DNA of 36,926 bases from assembly GCA_030619765.1 (NCBI GenBank), contig JAUXAU010000028.1, positions 1 through 36,926 on the forward strand, read 5' to 3'. Numbering within the stretch: the first letter of the stretch is position 1; the number at the start of each line of letters is the position of its first letter. A model generated the notes under the pieces. It did no database searches. It was not told where the DNA came from and worked only from the letters and a program-made list of their open reading frames with translations. Of the stretch, positions 25,274 to 32,992 are shown piece after piece. The translations under genes were made by a program, and so were the position numbers. Source of the stretch: Thermoplasmatota archaeon. GTDB taxonomy: Archaea; Thermoplasmatota; E2; DHVEG-1.

Positions 25274-25347
25274 AAGATATGGTCAGTATTTTTTTCTTTA
25301 TAAAACTTTTTAACAGCAATCAAACCTTGATTAAATGAAGAAATTCA

Positions 25348-26049
25348 TCATAAACTTGTTTTAATTGCTATTTTAACAGCCTCAATCATTGTCTCCAAAT
25401 CCATGCCATCAAGGTCCTGAGAAGACAAAAGTGGAACATGAATAAAACCTGCTTTTGTGGGAATTCCATATTCCTCAATATAACCTAACGTTCCATAGAA
25501 TACAGCATTACATACATACAAACCAGCAAAAAAACTCTGGCGTGAAGGAATTCCAGCCTCTCTTATCTCCAACACTATTTCTCTTGTACGAAGAGGTGAC
25601 AGACGAATAAAAGGCCCACAAGGATCTAACCTCCGTAAGGTAAACCACATACTTTCATTACGGGGCACCTGCCTTAGATTTATACCACATTTTTCTACAT
25701 TAATTTTATGTGTACTGGGGGAAAGACCCATGCTTATCACAAGCAAAGGATTGTAATCAATAATGGCCTGAGTGACAACTTCAACTGATCCATTAAAATT
25801 TACAGGTAAAATAATACCAATTATTTCAGCTCCTTCAATATTCTGCCCATCAAGTGCCTCAGCAATTAATTGAGAAGGGTTAATCTCGTAGATACTAAAA
25901 GGTTCAAAACCTGTAACTAAAACAATTGGTGTATTAGGAGGAAATTCATTACTAGTTTGAAAATTTGTAAAAGAAATACTGCACGCTAAAGAAGATGTGA
26001 CAGTAAGAAAAATTGTTCCTACGATAACAATATCTCTAATTAACCTCAT
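25348..26049 (-). CDS. pcp: Exported pyroglutamyl peptidase I (C15)
   Basis: The protein has 233 residues. After an N-terminal hydrophobic signal (about 1-22, TVTSSLAC) the C15 fold begins with VLVTGFEPF. The catalytic residues are all in place: Glu119 in NVEKCGINL, Cys180 in AGLYVCNAVFY and His204 in AGFIHVP. It removes N-terminal pyroglutamate from peptides. Typical members are about 210 residues and cytosolic, so the signal is unusual and suggests work outside the cell. SSLAC is an imperfect lipobox, so anchoring is possible. It fits with the other exported peptidases nearby. Confidence 0.88.
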   Translation of the reverse strand: MRLIRDIVIVGTIFLTVTSSLACSISFTNFQTSNEFPPNTPIVLVTGFEPFSIYEINPSQLIAEALDGQNIEGAEIIGIILPVNFNGSVEVVTQAIIDYNPLLVISMGLSPSTHKINVEKCGINLRQVPRNESMWFTLRRLDPCGPFIRLSPLRTREIVLEIREAGIPSRQSFFAGLYVCNAVFYGTLGYIEEYGIPTKAGFIHVPLLSSQDLDGMDLETMIEAVKIAIKTSL

Positions 26050-26096
26050 CTATGTTTTTTATATGTAAACATCATATAAAACTATTACTATTCTCA

Positions 26097-26573
26097 TTAA
26101 TTGAAGGTGATTGATACCCAAACACCTACATAATGTGTAATAACTATAACTAATAATGCGATAGCAAGATGTTCTAAAATTGATTTCCAGGGCTTTGATT
26201 TTCCTAACTTTGCAGTGTAGTAACTAAATATACCAATAAGAGAAAAACCCCAGATCAGGCTAATGGCAATTGCTGTTGAGAGTGACAGAAGTAGAATAGG
26301 AATAACAAAGGAAATTGAAAAAATAAATTTAGACAGGAGAGTAGAGATTGTTGACTCCCATATCTCTCTACTATTATGCTTACCCTCAGATTCCTCGCTG
26401 ATATGAATGCCTACTGAATCTGAAAAAGCATCAGCTATCGCTATAGTAAGTATACCACCAATAATAACGATCCTTGAATGTGTTCCCGAATGTAAACCTA
26501 CAATAAGTCCGAGTGTCGTAATTATTCCTGAGGTTAAGCCGAAGCTAAATCCTGTTTTCAAAGAATGTCTCAT
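26097..26573 (-). CDS. VIT/CCC1 family-like membrane transporter
   Basis: This 158-residue membrane protein has about five spans. The first spans read FGLTSGIITTLGLIVGLHSGT and GGILTIAIADAFSDSVGIHISEESEG, matching the two core helices of the vacuolar iron transporter (VIT1/CCC1) family. The spans hold Asp and Glu that would sit in the metal path. Fe(II) or Mn(II) movement is the family role; it is inferred here. The cytoplasmic metal-binding loop between spans 2 and 3 is short, so this is a minimal version. ATG 26573 is preferred to the TTG one codon earlier. Confidence 0.7.
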   Translation of the reverse strand: MRHSLKTGFSFGLTSGIITTLGLIVGLHSGTHSRIVIIGGILTIAIADAFSDSVGIHISEESEGKHNSREIWESTISTLLSKFIFSISFVIPILLLSLSTAIAISLIWGFSLIGIFSYYTAKLGKSKPWKSILEHLAIALLVIVITHYVGVWVSITFN

Positions 26574-26808
26574 CAAAACCGTTTAACATATTTAAATTAA
26601 ATAAAGCTTTGTTAATCACAAATTTGTATTTTGTATCAATTCTAATAAAAATTACGTCAACCATTTGAGACAAAATTAAGAAAAAATTTAATTCTTAAAT
26701 TCATCCATAAGACATAAATTAACCAAGCTTATTAAACAGTTGGGCCATTAATGACACACAAATTATGAAACGAGTGAACCAATGAGAATTTGAGGCGGGT
26801 TAAGAAAG

Positions 26809-28263
26809 TTGAATGAAGATAATGAAAAAAAAGATATAGAGTACAAATTAATAAAAGGGAAAGTTCCCACTCTTTCCAAACGGAACATCTTTTTTATTAT
26901 ATTTGCATTTTCAGTAGTTGCATTACTTTATTTTCTTCCTACCCCTGAAGGTTTATCTCAAAATGGAAAGATTATGATTGGTATTTTACTAATGGGAGGT
27001 ATTCTTTGGGTTACTGAACCAATCCCATTGGCTGTTACTGGACTTCTAATAATAATAATTCAGCCCATGTTGAATGTTATACCTGCAAAGGATGTTTTCT
27101 CATCATTTGGTAACCAAGCAATATTTTTCTTAATAGGTGCTTTCATTTTGGCTGCTGCGTTAGAAAAACATGGGTTACATAGAAGAATGGCATTGAAAAT
27201 ACTAAGTTATTTTGAAAAAAATCCTAAAATCTTTACTCTTGGCATAATGTCTTCTTGTGTATTTTTATCTTTTATAATGCCTGGGCATGGCGTAGCTGCC
27301 TTGTTTTTACCTATTGTAGCATCTATCTTAATTGCCATGAAGATAACTCCGAGGAAAAGCAATTTTGGCAAAGTTAGCATGTTATCAATTGCATATGGAT
27401 GTTCGATTGGTAGTCTAGGTACACTTGTGGGTGGTGCTAGAAATCCATTGACCATTGGTATGCTTTCTGACTTGAATCCACCAATAATTGTAACTTTTTT
27501 TGATTGGATGAGATATTCAATGCCTATAGTACTTATTGCCCTGCCATTGGTTTGGCTTGTTCTACAAATCTCTTTTCCCATAGAAATAAAAGACATTACG
27601 ACGGCAAAAAGAGAAATTAATAATCAAGTAAGTATGGCAGGAAAAATGGGAAAATATGAAATAATAGTTATATGTATTTTAGCTCTAACTGTTTTTCTGT
27701 GGATTTTCTTTTCATCGCCACAATATTTTGGACTTGCGGTTATTGCAATATTAGGAAGCATCCTATTATTCCTCACAGGATGTATTACATGGAAAGATGT
27801 CGAAAAAAGGGTTCCTTGGGGAATTATATTACTATACGGTGGAGCGATAACGCTTGGAATTGGTATGCAAAAAACAGGTGCTGGTACTTGGATAGCCCAT
27901 CACATATTTGATGCAGCGGGCAACAATCCATATCTAGTTATATTTGGGCTAATTATTTTTACAATTTTGTTAACGAATATGATGTCAAATGTAGGGGCAG
28001 TAGCAATACTGCTACCTATAGGGCTTGCAGTTGCAACTGAAATTCCTGGAGTGAGTCCTCTGCTCGCTTCGCTACTTATAGCTTTAAGCGGAGGTTTAGC
28101 ATTTATGTTTGTTATAGCTACACCAGGTAATGCCATTGCCTACTCGTCAGGATATTTTTCAAGCAAAGACTTGCTTAAAGCAGGAGTTGTTGCAAATATT
28201 ATTTGTATAGGAGTTATTTTTATTGTAGCAATTATTTATTGGAAAGGAGTGTTGGGTCTATGA
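26809..28263 (+). CDS. SLC13/DASS family anion transporter
   Basis: This 484-residue permease with about 11-13 membrane spans belongs to the divalent anion:sodium symporter family (dicarboxylates, sulfate, phosphate). Family marks are ITEPIPLAVTGLL near 65, ARNPLTIG in the first half-repeat and TNMMSNVGAVAILLPIGLA in the second. FVIATPGNAIAYSSGYFS near 445 is the SLC13 signature region with a Pro in place of the more usual small residue. The TTG start is chosen for the GAGGCGGGT site about nine bases before it. A Usp double-domain protein follows after 42 bases. Confidence 0.88.
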   Translation: MNEDNEKKDIEYKLIKGKVPTLSKRNIFFIIFAFSVVALLYFLPTPEGLSQNGKIMIGILLMGGILWVTEPIPLAVTGLLIIIIQPMLNVIPAKDVFSSFGNQAIFFLIGAFILAAALEKHGLHRRMALKILSYFEKNPKIFTLGIMSSCVFLSFIMPGHGVAALFLPIVASILIAMKITPRKSNFGKVSMLSIAYGCSIGSLGTLVGGARNPLTIGMLSDLNPPIIVTFFDWMRYSMPIVLIALPLVWLVLQISFPIEIKDITTAKREINNQVSMAGKMGKYEIIVICILALTVFLWIFFSSPQYFGLAVIAILGSILLFLTGCITWKDVEKRVPWGIILLYGGAITLGIGMQKTGAGTWIAHHIFDAAGNNPYLVIFGLIIFTILLTNMMSNVGAVAILLPIGLAVATEIPGVSPLLASLLIALSGGLAFMFVIATPGNAIAYSSGYFSSKDLLKAGVVANIICIGVIFIVAIIYWKGVLGL

Positions 28264-28305
28264 AAAATATAAATATTTTAGAGATGGTGGAGGTTGTTTA
28301 TTACT

Positions 28306-29163
28306 ATGTTTAAGAATATTTTAATCCCAATTTCTTCAGAGTTTTATCAAAAAGAAGTACTTCAAACTGGTGCTTTTCTAGCTGAAAAATTTAACAGCAC
28401 AATAACTTTAGTATATATAATAGAAGAAAAAACTTTAAATCAAACGGATAAACGTTCAGATGTCTATAGAACGACTCACGAGAGAGCGGAAACAAGGAAG
28501 GAGATAATTAATAGGTATGTACAATCAGCAGATAAGATTATTTTTGATGATGCAAAACTTTTTTTCAGAAATAAAAACGTTGCTTTTGAAGATAAGATCA
28601 TAGAAGGAGAGTTTAGTATAGTCATAAAAGGCCAGCTAAATAAAGGGAAATACGATTTGATTCTAATGGGTTATGAGAAAGAGTGTTTGTTAAATTACCG
28701 ACTTTTAGATGAAGTAAATATCCCCGTCTGGGTAGAATCTGGCTATGAGAAAAACTCCATACTTGCGGTTTGTTCCAATCTTGCTCCCAATCAAAGAGTA
28801 CCAGAGATTGGTATTAATCTTTCTAAAATCCTAGGATGGGATTTAAATATGCTATATGTGGTTGATACACAAGATACTGTTGAAGTAGACAAAATGGGTA
28901 GGAGATCAGAAAAAAAATCTGAAAAAACGTTGACTGACAGAGGAAAACAATTTGTTTCTGATATGCATAAAAAGGGGATAGATGTACGTTTGGTAAGAGG
29001 TAGTTTGGAGAACGAGACAGCTAAAGCAGCTGAAAATCTTGGAGCTAAATTTGTAATAATAGGAAGAGAACAAAAGAAAAAAAAGGTGCTAGGTTTACCA
29101 ATAAAAAGCATAAAAAGAAAGATGGTAGAAAAATGTAGATATTCAATGTTGTTTATTAATTAG
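28306..29163 (+). CDS. Tandem universal stress protein (UspA family)
   Basis: The protein has 285 residues with two Usp domains (about 1-140 and 150-285), each of the Rossmann-like type: FKNILIPISSEF opens the first and SILAVCSNLAPNQRVPEIGINLSKIL the second. The ATP-binding pattern G-2x-G-9x-G-S/T is not intact in either half, so nucleotide binding is doubtful. Usp proteins next to membrane transporters often act as cytoplasmic regulators; the gene directly follows the SLC13 transporter. ATG 28306 is chosen over a TTG that would sit too close to the GGAGG at 28288-28292. AAAATATAAATATTTT between the genes may be a separate promoter. Confidence 0.8.
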   Translation: MFKNILIPISSEFYQKEVLQTGAFLAEKFNSTITLVYIIEEKTLNQTDKRSDVYRTTHERAETRKEIINRYVQSADKIIFDDAKLFFRNKNVAFEDKIIEGEFSIVIKGQLNKGKYDLILMGYEKECLLNYRLLDEVNIPVWVESGYEKNSILAVCSNLAPNQRVPEIGINLSKILGWDLNMLYVVDTQDTVEVDKMGRRSEKKSEKTLTDRGKQFVSDMHKKGIDVRLVRGSLENETAKAAENLGAKFVIIGREQKKKKVLGLPIKSIKRKMVEKCRYSMLFIN

Positions 29164-29229
29164 TTTTTAAATATTTTTCATTGTTTTTAGAATAAAAAGA
29201 AGAAAAGGAGAGGTGTTTTCAGTAAGAAC

Positions 29230-31593
29230 CTAGAGTCCAAGTAGGTTTCTGAGTATTGGAAAAGCCCTTGGAAATCGCTCTAAAAACCTTAGAAACAATG
29301 AGTTTACCAATATCTTGTTTCTTGGCATGGTTACTTCAAGTGTCCCCCAGTTACTCTCTTCATCAAATACATCTTTGGCTTTTGCTCTGACTACGTAGGT
29401 GTTCTTTTCATCCCAAGTGTGACTGAGGATAACTTCTTCACCAGAACCAAAATAGTCAGTCCACTCGGTATTGCCGTCATCCCAGTCTATAAAGTATTTG
29501 ACATTGTCCTCATTTGGATCAGTTGTCACGAAAGTGTATTCATATGCCGTTCCTATGTTCCCATTGGTTGTACCGGTTATATTTGGAGTATTTGGTGGAT
29601 CATTTTCAATAATGCTGACTTTCATATCTTCAAGCGTACTGAAATCTCCCCAGCCATGTTCAGCGTTATAACCTTTTACTTGATAATAGTAAGTTCCCTC
29701 AGGCTTGTCATTCACCTCATAATAGGGATCTATGATAGTGTTTGAAAGGGTTGTTATTGAAGCGAAATCGGCTAAGGGTGAAATATCATCAACATAGAAT
29801 CCTTCCTCTTGGGTATTTTGATCAGTCGTATATCGGAAACGTATGAAGACAGATTCGCCAACATAGTCATCTAAAGCATATTCCTCATAGGACCATCCGT
29901 CTGATGAACCCGTGAAGGTATCAAGTATTTCGTAGTATCTTCCATCTCGACTTACTTCAACGATGGCGTAGTCCCATTCTAATTCGATATTGTACCAGCA
30001 CCAGAATGATAATTTCATTCCAGATGTAACTGGTAATGGAGTAACTGTAGTCATAGATGAAACATCCTCGTGATTATGGCGGGATTTGTAACTATGACTA
30101 GACGAATGGGACCTTGATGTCGAAAGTGAGAATCCATCGAGTGTCCATGAATCTGAACCAGATTCAGCGTCATCAGTAACAAGGGATAGGTTAGTCATCT
30201 CATCAAGCTGAAAGTAATCTGGTTCTGCATCAGGATTTTGTTCCTCCCAAGAGACCGTATAGTTCCCATCTGGATCTGTAGTCATTTCATCGATAACAGG
30301 AGGTATCACTCTTGGTACTACTGTGTCTTGGATATTTTCAGCTTCTTCAAGGAGATATAATGCACCATCAAAGTTTTCAGCACAAATCTGATCAAGATAA
30401 CTCGCGGATGGATGGTATGAAGAACATGCCTCAATGGTATATGCAAAGGTTGTTCGCCCCTGGATATAATGACTATATCCATATGCCCAGTCTGTTGTAT
30501 CTCCTGTGGTGCCATATAGGGTGCAACTTTGTTGGGGTGTATATGTTCCTGATCCGCTTTGGCGTGTTATTCGCGAAGCAATCTGCTGTCCAACTTGAGA
30601 CATATAAGTAACATCAGGGGCAGAGCTTGGAGTGTAACCCCACGGCCATAGGACAAGCTGACCATGGGTATGCCACGTAATGGTGGCACATATGTTATTC
30701 TGAAGAAATACATCACGTATCGCTTGTGTTTCAAGCTCAGACTCAGGTCTAGGGCCACAATAGGTGCTGTAATCAGAGTTATGAGTCACAGAACCCGGAC
30801 CAATCGATCCCCAAGCTCCCCAGGGGTCTCCATTGCTTGAGCCACCATAATTCCGGTTATTATCAACACCATACGTACCAAACTCCGGGAAATAATTCCG
30901 GTTCTTCCGCCAGTCATTACCCAGATCATGGCAATAGTAGTAACCATCAGGATTAACACAAGTAACAAGCCATAAACGCCGGTTGTTTACGACATCGGTA
31001 ATACCAGGGTCCGACCCATATTTTGATGTGAGCTCATCTGCAATATGGAGGCAAATCTCAACCGTTGGCCATTCGCGAGCATGGTGTAGTCCCATAAAAA
31101 AAACGCCTGGCTCTCCTTCATCAACGCCTGGATTATCAGTAATTTCTAAACACCAAATGTCACGCCCTTCATAAGTTGTTCCGATACTGTAAAGACTAGT
31201 GATACTAGGATAAGTGCTTGCAATATTACTGAGAATACTCTCAATCTCAGCAAGTGTATGATACTGGCCTGCAACACTTTGGCTATAAGCAGCTACATCC
31301 CAAATGAGAACAGAATAATTAATATTTGAGTTTGCAAGTTCATTGAGTCTGACCCGAGGAATAATAATATCAATCCATTCACCTGGTCTGCCTCCTACCA
31401 CCTCCACACCTCGCGGAATTAAGGCAGGTCCTTCTGTTGTATCGATTCTTACTAAAACATTAGTGAAAAACGGGTTGTAACTGAATTCATCTATAATTGT
31501 TGATTCAGATGGTTGTTTCTCGCTCCCAGTTGCTGATATAGATGTAGTTATCAACAACGCAAAAACCAAAATGCAAATTAGTTTGCTTTTCAT
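29230..31593 (-). CDS. Secreted M14 zinc carboxypeptidase with C-terminal tail signal
   Basis: The protein has 787 residues with a signal peptide (about 1-22). The M14 domain (about 105-420) has zinc ligands in GLHHAREWPTVE (His171, Glu174), a third His in TWHTHGQ, and the catalytic Glu in FAYTIEAC. Downstream are an Ig/Fn3-like part, a jelly-roll domain (ESGSDSWTLDGFSL to FYVDDISPLADF) and a PKD-like domain (DWDDGNTEW). The protein ends PRNK, four variable residues, then SLFLRFLERFPRAFPILR and NLLGL. That tail closely resembles the end of the Asp-box protein at 32993 and is likely a sorting or anchoring signal. It removes C-terminal amino acids from external peptides. Confidence 0.9.
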   Translation of the reverse strand: MKSKLICILVFALLITTSISATGSEKQPSESTIIDEFSYNPFFTNVLVRIDTTEGPALIPRGVEVVGGRPGEWIDIIIPRVRLNELANSNINYSVLIWDVAAYSQSVAGQYHTLAEIESILSNIASTYPSITSLYSIGTTYEGRDIWCLEITDNPGVDEGEPGVFFMGLHHAREWPTVEICLHIADELTSKYGSDPGITDVVNNRRLWLVTCVNPDGYYYCHDLGNDWRKNRNYFPEFGTYGVDNNRNYGGSSNGDPWGAWGSIGPGSVTHNSDYSTYCGPRPESELETQAIRDVFLQNNICATITWHTHGQLVLWPWGYTPSSAPDVTYMSQVGQQIASRITRQSGSGTYTPQQSCTLYGTTGDTTDWAYGYSHYIQGRTTFAYTIEACSSYHPSASYLDQICAENFDGALYLLEEAENIQDTVVPRVIPPVIDEMTTDPDGNYTVSWEEQNPDAEPDYFQLDEMTNLSLVTDDAESGSDSWTLDGFSLSTSRSHSSSHSYKSRHNHEDVSSMTTVTPLPVTSGMKLSFWCWYNIELEWDYAIVEVSRDGRYYEILDTFTGSSDGWSYEEYALDDYVGESVFIRFRYTTDQNTQEEGFYVDDISPLADFASITTLSNTIIDPYYEVNDKPEGTYYYQVKGYNAEHGWGDFSTLEDMKVSIIENDPPNTPNITGTTNGNIGTAYEYTFVTTDPNEDNVKYFIDWDDGNTEWTDYFGSGEEVILSHTWDEKNTYVVRAKAKDVFDEESNWGTLEVTMPRNKILVNSLFLRFLERFPRAFPILRNLLGL

Positions 31594-31606
31594 ATTTATC
31601 ATCTCA

Positions 31607-31632
31607 CAACATTTTTATTATACTAAATGTTG
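31607..31632 (-). promoter_or_regulatory. Palindrome next to the TATA box of the M14 gene
   Basis: CAACATTT (31607-31614) and AAATGTTG (31625-31632) form a perfect 8-bp inverted repeat with a 10-base spacer. On the minus strand it directly follows GTATATATATAC, a TATA-like run (31632-31643), and precedes the ribosome site. It lies over the expected transcript start, so an operator or a leader hairpin is likely. Confidence 0.45.
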
Positions 31633-31881
31633 TATATATATACTCCATCGTAATAAAGATTTCTCTAATTTAGGAATATCCTCCGATCTGTAAGCTTGGA
31701 TCGCCTAGAAGAACAAATTCCTCAACAGTTTTACAGTCTAAGAGGGTTGCTGACGAATCATTATCCTCTCAATTATTAATCTGAAAGATAGCTATTAATA
31801 TTTGCTGTTTTGTATCTCCAATAAATAAAATTGATGAGACGCGAGTGTTTTATCCTAAGGGATTATCAATGTGGTACGTTT

Positions 31882-32745
31882 TTATATGCGATTTGTAGAT
31901 TTCAGCTCTCCATGAATATCGCCGTTTGGCATAGTGGCATCGATCTTGACGAGGTTTCCAACAGATGGTGCATAATGATATTCAAAGAAACCACCAATTA
32001 TCGATGAGATCTTCCATGCATCAAAGGGCCCCGCTTCAACAGTAATACTTTCTTTACTCCAGCACCAAAACGCAAGGGGCGTCCATGAATAATGGGTTTG
32101 AAATGATACAGGTATCTTGATAAGCCCAAAGATTCCGCCCATTTGTGCATTCATTTCTACATCGATATCTGGTAGTGCCCAGGTTTTCAGTGTACTTAAT
32201 GGAAAATCGAAGATAGGAAAAACAGTACTCAAATCACCATTTAGGGTCAATTTAAACGGAATTGGAAGTGGTATAGGGATTGGGGAGATTTTTGCCATGG
32301 TGATGCCTTTTATTTCAGCAAAAACATCTTCAATTTCTAAATCAGATTTGGTAAAAGTAATGGTTCCTGTAATACGAGTTAATGCAGGTTTAAATGTGCC
32401 TGTAACCCATAATGTCATTGATGATGAAGAAAGATAAATTTCATATTCTGCAGTGAGTTTACCTGTAAAATCTACCTCATAAGTACTCCCGCTCGTGTCA
32501 GCAACAGTCCATTCAAAATCATCTATTTTTCCATCCATAAACATCTTTTGGCCACTTACATCGTAATCTACGGTAAAATTATTTATTGTGTATGTCCAAC
32601 TATCACCAACACTCCAAATAGGAACATCGTCATCAAAAGTAGTAGTTCCTTTCGATATCTGTTTAATCTTAATGGGTTCAGCTACAGTTGCAACACTCAA
32701 CATCATTAGCATACAAATCATAATTCCTAGGATTTTAATCTTCAT
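31882..32745 (-). CDS. Secreted protein, unknown family
   Basis: The protein has 287 residues with a signal peptide (about 1-22, ending SVATVAEP). The mature part is beta-rich: VGDSWTYTINNFTVDYDV opens it, repeated antiparallel-type strands follow, and then a Pro-rich turn ISPIPIPLPIPF. The end is FEYHYAPSVGNLVKIDATMPNGDIHGEL. W-x-VGDSWTY-type openings occur in secreted archaeal proteins of unknown function; nothing catalytic is seen. GGTGTAAAAAT before the ATG gives a ribosome site. It lies between two other exported proteins, and a surface role is inferred from that and from the signal peptide. Confidence 0.7.
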   Translation of the reverse strand: MKIKILGIMICMLMMLSVATVAEPIKIKQISKGTTTFDDDVPIWSVGDSWTYTINNFTVDYDVSGQKMFMDGKIDDFEWTVADTSGSTYEVDFTGKLTAEYEIYLSSSSMTLWVTGTFKPALTRITGTITFTKSDLEIEDVFAEIKGITMAKISPIPIPLPIPFKLTLNGDLSTVFPIFDFPLSTLKTWALPDIDVEMNAQMGGIFGLIKIPVSFQTHYSWTPLAFWCWSKESITVEAGPFDAWKISSIIGGFFEYHYAPSVGNLVKIDATMPNGDIHGELKSTNRI

Positions 32746-32992
32746 ATTTTTACACCATATATTGTTAATTATAAAAATGTCTATTTAAATCTATCGAATG
32801 AATGATATATAGTGAAACGATCGTGATTGAACTTTTATTTCATAAGAGAAGAATAGGGTCATAGTAAATGTTGTAGAAATGAAGTCAGTATAATGGCGTG
32901 ACAAATGTTTCAATAGACGTATTTAAAAGGAAATGTTTAAATAAAATTAGTGTATTGTAATTTATAGATTTATATTTTGGGAGGATAAAAAT

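Noticed and set aside
31831-31860. C/D box RNA suggested by TTGATGAG
   Set aside because: No D box CTGA lies at a suitable distance downstream, and no terminal stem was seen.
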